Shown: positions 16,960-26,849 of the stretch, in pieces
Position numbering within the stretch: the stretch's first letter is position 1
Layout of the letters: the number at the start of each line of letters is the position of its first letter
Source of the DNA: Calditrichota bacterium
Lineage (GTDB): Bacteria > Calditrichota > Calditrichia > Calditrichales > Calditrichaceae
DNA length: 50,274 nt
Reading direction: 5' to 3'
NCBI GenBank assembly: GCA_024278755.1
Contig: JAJRSO010000006.1
Location: 1 to 50,274, forward strand
The notes under the pieces: generated by a model
Databases searched by the model: none
What the model was told of the DNA's origin: nothing
What the model saw: only the letters and a program-made list of their open reading frames with translations
Translations under genes and position numbers: made by a program

Positions 16960-17139
16960 TGTGAAAATCATATTACTTTTATTTGGAGGCGATTTTAGGT
17001 AAATTGTTTTAGGAGTGGGAGTAGGAGAGATACGGGATATGAAGAACTAATTCCTAATTACGAGTTCCGATTGAAAACTACCAATTAACAATTAATAGTT
17101 AACCGTTACCGGTATTTATGTTCTGTACGGACAGAAAAA

Positions 17140-18429
17140 ATGGCAAAAAAAGGGCACTGTAAAAATCATCCAGAAAAATTAACGGCACGGCGCTGTTTTT
17201 ACTGTAAAGAATATATTTGCAGCTCCTGCCAGCAGAAGCGCGAGCACCACCTGTTCTGCAGCCGCTCCTGCTACTACCGCTGGAAAACAGCAGCGCTTTG
17301 GAGTCGTCTTAAGCCGCATCGAACCTGGATTTTTATTTTACTGTTTGTCTTTTTTTCAGACCTCCTGCTCTATTTGGTATTAAAACAACCGCCGCCGCAA
17401 ACAGCGCCATCCGTATCTGTTCCCGTTACAGAAGTGGCGGATTCCTTCTGGATCAAAATGGACACTACGCATACCGCCTTTAATTATGGACTGCAAATTA
17501 AACTGGAAATTAAGGGCCTAAAGCGGCCGGTGTTTTTATGGAAAAACGGGGTGTTTGAACAATCGCGAAAGGCGGAAGATGGTGTGTTGGATTTTGGGAC
17601 GCACTACTTTTCCGGAGGCGCCAACCGTTTCAGTCTGTGGACAATGGATAAAAACGGTAAGAGCGGCTTAATCGATTCCTTCACCGTGTTGTTCCATTCC
17701 GCGCGTCTAAACTATTTGGAAGAACCACTCAGCCGTGTTTTTACAAAACAGAGAAGAATAGCCCTTACCTTTGACGGCGGCTCCGCAGCCAACGGAACCC
17801 TGCATATTTTAGATACGCTTCTTTCCAGAAATGTAAAATGTACGCTATTTTTAACGGGGGATTTTATTAAACGCTATCCCGCTCTGGTAAAGCGGATGAT
17901 TGCCGACGGGCACGAATTGGGCAACCACTCGATGCATCATCCCCATCTTACCAATCTGTAAATTGACGGAAGTTCCAAATCACGACCCTACGTGAACCGG
18001 CAATTCATTAAGAAAGAGCTGTCAATGCCGGACAGTATGTTCAGACGCCTGACCGGTATTCACCTCGCCCCGTTGTGGCGGGCGCCGTTTGGGGAGCTGA
18101 ATCGCGATATTCTGCGTTGGGCGGCGGAGGCCGGGTGGAAACATACCGGCTGGTCGCTGCGATGTGATTCCTGGGACTGGGTGGCGGACAGCGCTTCGAA
18201 ACTTTACCGGACGCCAAACGAAATAGTTACCCATTTTGAGCGGTTAGAACAATCACAAGGGTTAAACGGGCGCATTTTGCTGATGCATCTGAGCAGTGAA
18301 CGGAAGAACGAATTTCCTTATACCGTTTTAGGCCGGCTAATTGATTCCCTTCGCGGGCGGGGCTACCGTTTTGTTACCGTGAGCGGTTTGCTTAATGGGG
18401 GAAAGACGCCGGCAGTAAAAGGAAAATAA
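17140..18429 (+). pseudogene. Zinc-finger/NodB polysaccharide deacetylase interrupted by one in-frame TAA
   Basis: A 430-codon frame with a single TAA at 17959-17961; the codons after it stay in frame and complete the enzyme. Residues 5-50 form a B-box-like zinc finger (CKNHPEK...CFYCKEYICSSC...HHLFCSRSC). A helix (about 64-84) follows, then an Ig-like segment, then the NodB domain: motif 1 TFDGGS (second Asp replaced by Gly), motif 2 HSMHHPH just before the stop, motif 3 WRAPFGE after it. NodB enzymes remove acetyl groups from peptidoglycan, chitin-like or exopolysaccharides. No shift or deletion is seen, so this is a fresh nonsense mutation, a base-call error or readthrough. Confidence 0.8.
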
Positions 18430-18588
18430 AATTATGAATTTTGGATTAGAAATGATAAATTTGTACCCATATTGATGTTGTCATTCTGAAAAAATTGTTT
18501 GCAGGTAATCAGAGTAAACGATTGTTGCAGGATGATAAATACTCTGCCCGGAGATATTCCGGATACATTTATTAAGAAGGAGCGTGCA

Positions 18589-19668
18589 ATGGCAAACAAA
18601 GTATTTGATGTCGTAAAACCCGGTGTGCTTTATGGCGACGACGTGCAAAAAGTGTTCAGTCTGGCCAAACAGGAAGGTTTTGCCCTGCCGGCCGTAAATG
18701 TGGTAGGAACCAATTCGGTGAATGCTGTTTTGGAGGCGGCCCGGGAAGTGAATTCCCCGGTTATTATTCAGTTTTCCAACGGCGGCGCCGGATTTTATGC
18801 GGGTAAAGGACTTTCCAACGACGGACAACAGGCCGCGGTAATGGGTTCCATCTCCGGAGCAACACATATTCATCTGATGGCCGAAGCTTACGGCGTGCCG
18901 GTTATTCTGCATACGGATCACGCCGCTAAAAAACTGATTCCCTGGATTGACGGACTGCTAAAACAGGGAGAGGCCTATTTTAGTCAGCATGGGCGGCCCT
19001 TGTACAGTTCCCATATGCTGGACCTTTCGGAGGAACCGCTGGAAGAAAATATTGATATCTCCTGCCAGTTTTTGGAACGCATGTCTAAAATCGGTATGAC
19101 GCTGGAGATCGAATTGGGCGTGACCGGCGGCGAAGAAGACGGCGTGGATAATACCGGTATCGATAGTTCAAAACTCTACACACAGCCCGAAGACGTTGCT
19201 TACGCCTATGAGCGGCTGAGTAAAATCAGCGATAAATTTACCATCGCCGCTTCGTTTGGGAATGTCCACGGCGTATACAAACCGGGCAACGTGGTATTGA
19301 CGCCGAAGATTCTGGACAATTCTCAAAAATTTATCGAAGAAAAATTTAATACGGCTAAGAATCCGGTGAATTTTGTATTCCATGGCGGCTCCGGTTCTTC
19401 CGAAGCGGAAATCCGTGAAGCGATTTCTTACGGCGTGATTAAAATGAATATCGATACCGACACGCAGTGGGCCTCCTGGAAAGGCGTAATGGATTATTAC
19501 AAGAAAAATGAAGCCTATCTGCAAAGCCAAATCGGTAACCCGGACGGGGAAGACAAGCCCAATAAAAAATTTTATGATCCGCGTAAATGGCTGCGTGAGC
19601 TGGAGCTCTCCATGATTGCGCGTCTTAAAACAGCCTTTTCGGATTTAAATTGTCTGGACCGCTGTTAG
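18589..19668 (+). CDS. fbaA: Class II fructose-bisphosphate aldolase
   Basis: 359 residues, the same length as the E. coli class II enzyme, from an ATG preceded by AAGGAG; the longer TTG-type frame upstream lacks support. It cleaves fructose 1,6-bisphosphate to glyceraldehyde-3-phosphate and dihydroxyacetone phosphate in glycolysis and runs backward in gluconeogenesis. Visible signatures include the zinc-binding region VILHTDHAAKKL, LEIELGVTGGEEDGVDN, ASFGNVHGVYKPGN, VFHGGSGSS and NIDTDTQWA. A strong terminator follows 21 bases after the stop, so the gene is probably transcribed alone. Confidence 0.96.
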   Translation: MANKVFDVVKPGVLYGDDVQKVFSLAKQEGFALPAVNVVGTNSVNAVLEAAREVNSPVIIQFSNGGAGFYAGKGLSNDGQQAAVMGSISGATHIHLMAEAYGVPVILHTDHAAKKLIPWIDGLLKQGEAYFSQHGRPLYSSHMLDLSEEPLEENIDISCQFLERMSKIGMTLEIELGVTGGEEDGVDNTGIDSSKLYTQPEDVAYAYERLSKISDKFTIAASFGNVHGVYKPGNVVLTPKILDNSQKFIEEKFNTAKNPVNFVFHGGSGSSEAEIREAISYGVIKMNIDTDTQWASWKGVMDYYKKNEAYLQSQIGNPDGEDKPNKKFYDPRKWLRELELSMIARLKTAFSDLNCLDRC

Positions 19669-19689
19669 CGGCATAATATTTATCAACAG

Positions 19690-19713
19690 GGCGGGCGCTT
19701 GTCCGCCTTTTTT
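19690..19713 (+). terminator. Rho-independent terminator of fbaA
   Basis: GGCGG (19690-19694) pairs with CCGCC (19703-19707), extended by a G-T pair, with an 8-base loop and a run of T at 19708-19713. Confidence 0.8.
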
Positions 19714-19756
19714 GTTTTTTAGAATGCCTCTGATAAAATAAAAGAAAGTATTTGAA

Positions 19757-21148
19757 GTGAAAAAAATCCAACTGCCCGATACCCTCGTTCTCATTTTTTC
19801 TATTATGATTTTAACCGCCGCGCTTACCTGGCTAATACCCGGCGGCGAATACCAGCGTCACGAGCTGAACGGACGCAGTGTGGTAGTGCCCGGATCCTAC
19901 CGGCCGGCGCCGCATCATCCCCAGGGTATTTCGGCTTTGTTGACGGCGCCCATTCGCGGGTTTATCGAGGCGGCTAATATTATTGCCTTTGTGCTCATCG
20001 TAGGCGGGGCATTTTTTGTGGTACAGAAAACCGGGGCGGTGGATGCTTTTATCCACTATCTCGCCGCCGTTCACGAGCGCTCCCGCTGGTTGCGGATTTT
20101 GTTTATCCCCCTTACGATGACCGTCTTTTCACTCTTTGGTTCGGTCTTTGGAATGAGCGAGGAGGTGCTGCCGTTTATCCTGGTATTTGTGCCGCTGGCG
20201 ATATCGCTTGGGTATGATTCCATTACCGGCGCGGCCATTCCTTTTGTCGGGGCCGGTGTGGGATTTGCCGGCGCGTTTATGAATCCGTTTACCGTAGGCA
20301 TCGCGCAGGGTATTTCCGGACTTCCGCCCTCTTCGGGATTCGCTTACCGGGCCGCGGTCTGGGCGGTTGTCACCATTACAGCGATCGTCTTTGTGGCGCT
20401 ATATGCAAAAAAAATAAAAGCGCATCCCCGGAAAAGCAGAATGTACGAAGCCGACGCCCAATGGCGGGCCGAACACGCCGCCGCGCAGCGCATTGAAATG
20501 ACGGCGCGGCACCGCTGGATTATCGCGGTGTTTTCACTTTCAATGATTTTGCTGATTTTGGGCGTAAAATACCAAGGCTGGTACATACAGGAAATTGCCG
20601 CCCTCTTTTTGGGAATGGCCATTTTAACCGGATTTATTTCCCATCTATCGGTCAGCGCGCTATCCCGTTCTTTTGTGGATGGCGCAAAAGAACTGGTGCA
20701 GGTGGCGTTTATCATCGCTCTGGCGCGTTCCATTTTGGTAATCGCTTCAGACGGTTTGATTATTGACAGTATTCTGCACGGTCTGGCGGGATTGGTGAGC
20801 GGCGTGCATCCGGTATTTGCGGCGCAGCTGATGTTTGTAGTGCAAAGCGCCGTGAATCTCTTTATACCGTCAGGCAGCGGACAAGCCGCCCTGGTGATGC
20901 CCATTATGGCCCCGTTAAGCGATTTACTGCACGTGACCCGCCAGACGGCCGTGCTGGCCTTTCAGATGGGGGATGGATTTACGAATTTGATTATTCCAAC
21001 CTCGGGCGTGACCATGGGTGTGTTGGGACTGGCGAGAATTCCCTATGAAAAATGGTTTGGCTGGATGATTTCGCTGCAGGTTATCTTTTTTGCTCTGGCG
21101 CTATTGCTGCTCATTCCGCCGGTACTTTTTAGCTGGGGCCCGTTTTAA
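19757..21148 (+). CDS. YfcC-family membrane transporter
   Basis: 463 residues, starting with GTG at 19757 and only a weak AAGAAAG upstream. About 12 hydrophobic helices. The pattern LTWLIPGGEYQRHELNGRSVVVPGSYR at the N-terminus, VFGMSEEVLPFILVFVPLAISLGYDSITGAAIPFVGAGVGFAGAFMNPFTVGIAQ in the middle, and NLFIPSGSGQAALVMPIMAPL near the end are hallmarks of the YfcC/DcuC-like ion transporter group, often annotated as basic amino acid or C4-dicarboxylate antiporters. The substrate here is unknown. It starts 44 bases after the aldolase terminator, so it should have its own promoter. Confidence 0.85.
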   Translation: MKKIQLPDTLVLIFSIMILTAALTWLIPGGEYQRHELNGRSVVVPGSYRPAPHHPQGISALLTAPIRGFIEAANIIAFVLIVGGAFFVVQKTGAVDAFIHYLAAVHERSRWLRILFIPLTMTVFSLFGSVFGMSEEVLPFILVFVPLAISLGYDSITGAAIPFVGAGVGFAGAFMNPFTVGIAQGISGLPPSSGFAYRAAVWAVVTITAIVFVALYAKKIKAHPRKSRMYEADAQWRAEHAAAQRIEMTARHRWIIAVFSLSMILLILGVKYQGWYIQEIAALFLGMAILTGFISHLSVSALSRSFVDGAKELVQVAFIIALARSILVIASDGLIIDSILHGLAGLVSGVHPVFAAQLMFVVQSAVNLFIPSGSGQAALVMPIMAPLSDLLHVTRQTAVLAFQMGDGFTNLIIPTSGVTMGVLGLARIPYEKWFGWMISLQVIFFALALLLLIPPVLFSWGPF

Positions 21149-21343
21149 ACGGCGCTCTCCCTCCTATTTTTCCTGAATCCTGTCGCCTGAATTTCTTTTG
21201 TATTTGTTTTTACCCATACGAGTCGATATAGAACCCATTTTTTTACGTTTCAACAGCATTAGAAAGAGTAGGATAAATTCTATGCTTTACCGATAAAGGA
21301 GACTTATGCATTTTATCATTTATATTGTGTCTGATGTTTTCTT

Positions 21344-22021
21344 TTACCGCGCTAAAAATTGTCGCATTGCAGGATTGTAATTGCCTCTGGCAATGATAAA
21401 CCGATATTCTTTCCACACACTCATTTTCTCAAAAGCAGCCGTTTCTTTTAAATCATTGGTTGAAATACTTTTTAAAACGCCTTTTTCAAATTGGAGCAAA
21501 CCCTGTTCATGAATGTGGGCAATAACGGCATAACCGCTGACTTGCTCTTGTTCACAATAGGCGATTATTTCTTCTACAGAAAAAGTTCGCCGACTGCCCT
21601 TTAATAAAATATTGGATTTTAAAGTATTCAGGAGGTATGAGTTGATAACAGCAGAAATTTTCGCGGTAAATAAATCGTTTGCCACCGGTTTTTGAATATA
21701 ATCAACGACGCCAAATTTATAGGCTTGTAATATAGTGCTCTGATCGCTTAAAGCGGTTAAAAAAATAAAGGGCGTCGAAAAATGTTTTTGGATACCGCGC
21801 GCCTGTTCTAAAAATTTTAATCCGTCCATTTCCGGCATATTGAGATCGGTTATAATTAAATCAATGCAAATATTAGTAAAGCGTAAAAACGAAAGGGCGT
21901 CTACGGAAGAAAGAAACTTGTGGATATAAAACCCCTGTTTTTCCAATAGAAGCGCATACATCTGCAAGGTATCCGGATCATCATCAAGCAGTAATATATT
22001 TGTTTTATTTTGTGAAATCAT
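21344..22021 (-). CDS. Response regulator with C-terminal DUF4388 (PATAN) domain
   Basis: 225 residues. The receiver domain (about 8-125) has LLDDDPDTLQMY, phospho-acceptor aspartate in LIITDLNMPEMDG, and IQKPV with the conserved lysine. The rest (about 145-225) fits DUF4388/PATAN: SVEEIIAYCEQEQVSGYAVIAHIHEQGLLQFEKGVLKSI and a closing FIIARG. In other bacteria this domain is found with two-component and GTPase signaling and acts through protein contacts rather than DNA. There is no kinase gene beside it, so it is an orphan regulator. It converges with the YfcC gene. Confidence 0.85.
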   Translation of the reverse strand: MISQNKTNILLLDDDPDTLQMYALLLEKQGFYIHKFLSSVDALSFLRFTNICIDLIITDLNMPEMDGLKFLEQARGIQKHFSTPFIFLTALSDQSTILQAYKFGVVDYIQKPVANDLFTAKISAVINSYLLNTLKSNILLKGSRRTFSVEEIIAYCEQEQVSGYAVIAHIHEQGLLQFEKGVLKSISTNDLKETAAFEKMSVWKEYRFIIARGNYNPAMRQFLAR

Positions 22022-22229
22022 TTTAACCGCAGTAGCTTAGAAAAGATATTAAAAATTATCGTAAAGTTTAGCCGTATCTTGAATAAAAGTTTTATTCAGT
22101 CCGGTTTCATATAGCGGTAGAGTGCGCTTTGTAATTTTTTCGCGGCATATCTAAAAAATGCCTATATTTTATTCCGATTGGACAGATAGACGTTTAAATT
22201 TGTTCAGACTTCAATAAAAGGAGTGACCT

Positions 22230-23264
22230 ATGAAAAGAAGATCTTTTATCAAGTCAGCTCTGGCAGCCGGAATCAGTTTTCCTTTTCTGGCAAAAGATGG
22301 ATATGCGGGCATTGGCGGGAAAGCAAGCGGTCCGCTGGTGATTTCCAGCGCCAACGGTTTACGGGCTACGGAAAAAGCGATGGGAATGATAAAAAATGGC
22401 AGGGATGCTTTGGACGCGGTCATTGCCGGTGTAAATATTATAGAAGAAGACCCGACGGATCATTCCGTAGGATACGGCGGACTACCCAACGAAGAGGGCG
22501 TCGTGGAACTGGATTCCTGTGTCATGCACGGTCCCACCCATAATGCCGGTTCGGTAGCGGCGTTGCGCAATATTAAAAATCCTTCCAAAGTGGCGCGTCT
22601 GGTGATGGAACGCACCGACCACGAATTACTTGTCGGGAAGGGCGCCCTGCGTTTTGCCAGAGCGCATGGTTTTAAGGAAGAGGAGTTGCTGACCGATGAG
22701 GCGCGGAAAATCTGGCTGCACTGGAAAGAAACCCTGAATAAAAAAGACGACTGGTTTCCGGAAGATAATCCCGATATTCCTAAAAACTTTAAAGAGCTGT
22801 TTAAAACAACCGGAACCATTTCCTGCCTGGGAATTGATTTAAATGGAAATATCTCCGGCGTTACCACTACCAGCGGACTGGCTTTTAAAATTCCCGGCCG
22901 CGTGGGCGATAGCCCCATTATTGGCGCCGGCTTATATGTAGATAATGAAGTCGGCGCCTGCGGTTCCACCGGGCGCGGCGAAGAAAATTTAAAAAACTTA
23001 AGCTGCTTTTTAACGGTGGAATTAATGCGCAACGGCTATTCGCCGCAGGAAGCCTGCATGGAAACGGTGAAGCGTATTGTGCATCACGCCAAAATACCGA
23101 GTCTGTTAAATGAAAAAGGCCAGCCAAATTTTAATGTGCGTTTTTATGCCGTCAACCGAAAAGGGGAATATGGCTCGGCCGCTGTTTACGGGCCCACAAA
23201 ATTTGCCCTGCACGATGGCAAGGAAAATAAAATCTATAAAGGCAAAGGATATTTGAAAAGATAA
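22230..23264 (+). CDS. Tat-exported N4-(beta-N-acetylglucosaminyl)-L-asparaginase-family hydrolase
   Basis: 344 residues; ATG preceded by AAAAGGAG. The N-terminus is a twin-arginine signal (KRRSFIKSALAAGISFPFLA), so the protein is exported folded. It belongs to the Ntn-hydrolase asparaginase 2 / glycosylasparaginase family: the chain self-cleaves before a threonine, here G195-T196 in TGTISCLGIDLNGNISGVTTTSG, to make alpha and beta subunits. Other signatures are GYGGLPNEEGVVELD and IGAGLYVDNEVGACGSTGRGE. It removes N-linked glycan-asparagine or related amides, probably in the periplasm, for use of glycoproteins. Monocistronic. Confidence 0.92.
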   Translation: MKRRSFIKSALAAGISFPFLAKDGYAGIGGKASGPLVISSANGLRATEKAMGMIKNGRDALDAVIAGVNIIEEDPTDHSVGYGGLPNEEGVVELDSCVMHGPTHNAGSVAALRNIKNPSKVARLVMERTDHELLVGKGALRFARAHGFKEEELLTDEARKIWLHWKETLNKKDDWFPEDNPDIPKNFKELFKTTGTISCLGIDLNGNISGVTTTSGLAFKIPGRVGDSPIIGAGLYVDNEVGACGSTGRGEENLKNLSCFLTVELMRNGYSPQEACMETVKRIVHHAKIPSLLNEKGQPNFNVRFYAVNRKGEYGSAAVYGPTKFALHDGKENKIYKGKGYLKR

Positions 23265-23620
23265 CAGATAATAACAGGCGAAGAATGATATTACATAACC
23301 GCAAATTTATCGTTTAAAAGGATATGGTTATTTACAATAGGGATTTTATTATTGTTACAATTTGCGTTCATTGGCCATTCGCAGCTAAAATTTATTTTTA
23401 AGCGCGAACGTGCAACGGTTTGTCGGAAATGATGCGGGTGTTAAAATCATTTTCATCCCGCCGGATTTTAAAAATATCCGGTTTTAAATTCAAATGGCAA
23501 AAATCATTTTATGATCATATAATTAGGGACGAACAATCGTTAAATTGTATTATAACATATTCAAAAGAATCCCGGAAAATGGGATAGCGATTCACTAAAA
23601 AAATGGATGTAGGATAAAGG
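23265..23620. other. 356-base intergenic region with a terminator-like hairpin
   Basis: No gene is supported. A hairpin, CCGGAT (23461-23466) with ATCCGG (23476-23481) followed by TTTT, may end transcription. The remainder is AT-rich and unremarkable; the ribosome binding site AGGA of the next gene lies at 23611-23614. Confidence 0.45.
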
Positions 23621-26620
23621 ATGAAAGTAAAATATTTTCTAATTTTGTTAATTTTAGCTCTGTTTTTTTCCTGCCAGCCGGAATGGATTAAACATGCGCC
23701 AAAATACGATTATCGCGGGATGAGCAAACCTCAGGTTGCCGTGCATAAAAAGGTGGAGGAATTTCTCTATCATACCTACACGGATAATAAACCGTTAAAA
23801 CTGGACCCGGTCGTTCGCATCGACAGCGTACGCATCGACGGACGCAGCGGCGCAATCATTATTGATTTTAATAAATACCTGTCCTATCTGCCGCTGCGCG
23901 AAGAAAATGTACGGGAGATTTACCGGGCGGTACGGAAATATTTGGGTAAAAAATATATAAAGCAGGCGCTGGTACTCAGGACGCTGGGAATTCCCATTCA
24001 GGATTTGATTCCCAATTATTTCCGTTCTTCCGTACAAAAGTATGATCGGCGGCGCCTTCCCAATAAAACCGTACGCCCGTTGCCGTTGGTGCGCCGGGTT
24101 AAACCCTGGAAAGCGTTCAGGGGACTCGAGGGGAAAAACATTGCTTTATGGAACAGTCATGGCTGGTACTACAAGCATGAAAAGGACCGTTGGGAATGGC
24201 AGCGGCCGCGTCTGTTTCAGACCGTAGAGGATTTATTGCCGACCTCTTTTGTGCTGCCCTATTTAATCCCGATGCTGGAAAATGCCGGGGCGCTGGTTTT
24301 TGATCCGCGGGAACGGGATCCGCAGCGGAATATGGTTGTGGTGGATAATGACGCGCCCGGCCAAGGGCGGGAGGACTACCGGGAAGTTTCGGGCAGTTGG
24401 GGCACACCGGCTGCGGCAGGTTTTGCCGAAGGCATCCCGCCTTATAATGCAGAGAATCCTTTTCAACTTGGTACGGTCAGAAAAACATTTTCAAAAGTTA
24501 ATGCCGACGCGGAAATCCGTTGGACACCTGAAATACCGGAGCGCGGCAAATATGCGGTTTATGTTTCTTTTGCCGCTTCGGACTCCAATGTAACGGACGC
24601 CCACTATTCGGTTTTTCACGCTGGCGGCCGAAGTGATTTTCTCGTCAATCAGCAACTTGCGGGAAATACCTGGGTCTATCTCGGAACCTTCCTTTTTGAA
24701 CGCGGCGCTTCCACCGATTCGGGCAGTGTGCGGCTCACTAATTTAAGCGCGGATTCCGGATTGGTCGTCAGCGCGGACGCCGTGCGCTTTGGCGGCGGCC
24801 GGGGCAATATTTTCCGCGGAGGCAGAACCAGCGGACGACCCCGTTTCGAAGAAGGCGCGCGCTACAATTTGCAGTACAGCGGGATTCCCGATTCGCTCGT
24901 TTGGGACTTTAACGGGGGAAAGAACGACTATAAAGACGACTATCAGAGTCGCGGGGAATATGTGAATTACCTGAAAGGGGCCCCGTACGGACCCAATTTA
25001 AACCGGGATGCAAAGGGGCTGGGCATTCCCGTTGATCTTTCCCTGGCTTTTCACACGGACGCCGGCATCAGCCCTTCGGATACGGTCATCGGTACGCTTT
25101 CCATTTACAGCCTGACCGGAGCCGATACGCTGACGGTCTTCCCGGACAGCGTTTCGCTGCTGGCCTGCCGGGATTTGGCGGATGTGGTGCAGACACAAAT
25201 TGTGCAGGATATTCAGGCGCAGCTCGATCCGGCCTGGAACCGCCGTTCTTTGCGCAATGCGCAATATAGTGAAAATTCCCGTCCCAATGTGCCGTCTATG
25301 ATTCTGGAACTGCTTTCCCATCAAAACTTTAGGGATATGCAGTTTGCCTTGGATCCGGCGTTCCGTTTCACCACGGCGCGGGCTATTTATAAAGGAATGC
25401 TGCGTTTCCTCGCCGCTGAAAATCAGACGGGTTATACAGTCCAGCCGCTTCCGCCAACCCATTTTAGCGCTGAATTTGATTCGCTGGGACGCGCGGTTTT
25501 ACGCTGGAAAGCACAGCCGGACTTGTTGGAGCCCTCCGCTGGCGCCGAAAAATATATGGTTTATACACGGGTGGAAGACGGCGGATTTGATAATGGAATT
25601 ATAGCGGGACAAGACCGTGTATTGTTGAAAAATTTAAAACCCGGCGTCATTTACAGTTTTAAAGTAACGGCGCTGAATGCCGGAGGAGAGAGCTTCCCCT
25701 CGGAAATTCTTTCGGTTTGCAGGATGAGCAATGAAACCCCAACGGTGCTTATTGTAAATGGCTTTGACCGCGTCAGCGCCCCGGCCTTTGTTCAATTCCC
25801 GCATTTCAGCGGCTTTGTGAATTTCGAAGACGAAGGCGTTCCCGATAAATTTGATCTTAGCTTTACCGGTGTGCAGAATGATTTTAATCCCGCTTCGCCT
25901 TTTGAAATGAACGATGCTTCCGGACACGGCAATAGTTTCGCGGATTATGAGACCAGAATAATTGCCGGTAATACCTTTGATTTTTCGTTTGTACACGGGC
26001 AGGCCATCCGCGCGGCCGGACATTCCTTCGTATCAATGAGCGATGAAGCGTTTGCGGACAGTCTTTTTGGGAGTGAACGCTATACCGTAGTGGATTTGAT
26101 TCTCGGCGAAGAACGGACCATGCCCTGGCTAAAGGATTCCGTACGTGTGCATCAATTTAGGGCCTATCCGGCCTCCTTACAGAAACAACTGCGCAGATTC
26201 ACCGCAGCCGGTGGAAATCTCTTTGTCTCCGGCGCTCATGCAGGCAGCGAACTCTTTTCCGGAAGATATAAACACAATCCCGACGTCCGATTCGGCAGAG
26301 AAGTGCTGCATATTTCCAATGGCGTTAATTTTGCCGCGCGAATCGGGCGGGTAGTTGCCAGCGACTCCCTGTTTTCGGATTTGCGTTTTAATCAGCAATT
26401 TAGCACCCGTATGTATAAAGTGGAAGCGCCGGACGCCATTATTCCGGCGCGGGACGCAAAAACGATTTTACGGTATGCGGAAAACGAATACAGCGCGGCA
26501 AGCGCATTTAGCGGGGCGTACAAATCCGTGGTGTTTGGTTTTCCGTTTGAAACGATTGAAACGGTAATGGACAGAAATCGGACCATGCGGGCGGTTCTGC
26601 ATTTTTTTGAAAATCGTTAA
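23621..26620 (+). CDS. Lipoprotein with split amidase, golvesin-like and fibronectin III domains
   Basis: 999 residues with a lipoprotein signal (LFFSC, C18). An N-acetylmuramoyl-L-alanine amidase-type fold appears split: its first part holds LWNSHGWYYKHEKDRWEWQRPR (histidine equivalent to the zinc ligand) and the second AFHTDAG and SMILELLSHQN, the later His and Glu. Between them (about 280-400) lies a golvesin C-terminal-like domain (WTPEIPERGKYAVYVSFAASD ... TNLSADSGLVVSADAVRFGGG). A fibronectin III domain follows (about 640-735), then a 260-residue domain starting TPTVLIVNGFDRV. Relatives in Bacteroidota are labelled golvesin or xanthan-lyase-like. It probably trims cell wall or glycans at the cell surface; substrate unknown. 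Confidence 0.82.
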   Translation: MKVKYFLILLILALFFSCQPEWIKHAPKYDYRGMSKPQVAVHKKVEEFLYHTYTDNKPLKLDPVVRIDSVRIDGRSGAIIIDFNKYLSYLPLREENVREIYRAVRKYLGKKYIKQALVLRTLGIPIQDLIPNYFRSSVQKYDRRRLPNKTVRPLPLVRRVKPWKAFRGLEGKNIALWNSHGWYYKHEKDRWEWQRPRLFQTVEDLLPTSFVLPYLIPMLENAGALVFDPRERDPQRNMVVVDNDAPGQGREDYREVSGSWGTPAAAGFAEGIPPYNAENPFQLGTVRKTFSKVNADAEIRWTPEIPERGKYAVYVSFAASDSNVTDAHYSVFHAGGRSDFLVNQQLAGNTWVYLGTFLFERGASTDSGSVRLTNLSADSGLVVSADAVRFGGGRGNIFRGGRTSGRPRFEEGARYNLQYSGIPDSLVWDFNGGKNDYKDDYQSRGEYVNYLKGAPYGPNLNRDAKGLGIPVDLSLAFHTDAGISPSDTVIGTLSIYSLTGADTLTVFPDSVSLLACRDLADVVQTQIVQDIQAQLDPAWNRRSLRNAQYSENSRPNVPSMILELLSHQNFRDMQFALDPAFRFTTARAIYKGMLRFLAAENQTGYTVQPLPPTHFSAEFDSLGRAVLRWKAQPDLLEPSAGAEKYMVYTRVEDGGFDNGIIAGQDRVLLKNLKPGVIYSFKVTALNAGGESFPSEILSVCRMSNETPTVLIVNGFDRVSAPAFVQFPHFSGFVNFEDEGVPDKFDLSFTGVQNDFNPASPFEMNDASGHGNSFADYETRIIAGNTFDFSFVHGQAIRAAGHSFVSMSDEAFADSLFGSERYTVVDLILGEERTMPWLKDSVRVHQFRAYPASLQKQLRRFTAAGGNLFVSGAHAGSELFSGRYKHNPDVRFGREVLHISNGVNFAARIGRVVASDSLFSDLRFNQQFSTRMYKVEAPDAIIPARDAKTILRYAENEYSAASAFSGAYKSVVFGFPFETIETVMDRNRTMRAVLHFFENR

Positions 26621-26849
26621 TAGCAGCGCTTTCCGCCGGGTGGACGACCGGCTTGCGGAATGGCTGCTGTTAAATAGTGTGCAATCGAGTCCGGTTATCG
26701 CAACAACCCATCATAAAATAGCCGAAAAGTTGGGTACGGCTCGTGAGGTGATCAGCCGTTTACTAAAAGATTTTGAAACAGAGGGGCTGATTTTACTTTC
26801 CAGAGGAGCAATAGAAATTCGTCTGCCGGAAAAACTAGGCACAAGATGA
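26607..26849 (+). pseudogene. Truncated Crp/Fnr-family regulator (helix-turn-helix part only)
   Basis: The frame encodes about 75 residues equal to the C-terminal third of a Crp/Fnr regulator: the dimer-helix end FRRVDDRLAEWLL, the winged-helix core KIAEKLGTAREVISRLLKDFETEGLILLSRGAIEI. The cyclic-nucleotide-type sensor domain (about 140 residues) is absent, and the similarity starts exactly where the previous gene ends (stop at 26618-26620, different frame). Only a TTG at 26607 or GTG codons could start it, without a ribosome binding site. I read this as a deletion remnant; expression as a short DNA-binding protein is not excluded. Confidence 0.75.

Noticed and set aside
21306-21380. 24-residue ORF with AAAGGAG before its ATG
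   Set aside because: Good binding site, but it runs antisense into the end of the response-regulator gene and the peptide shows no recognisable feature. Could be revisited with transcript data.
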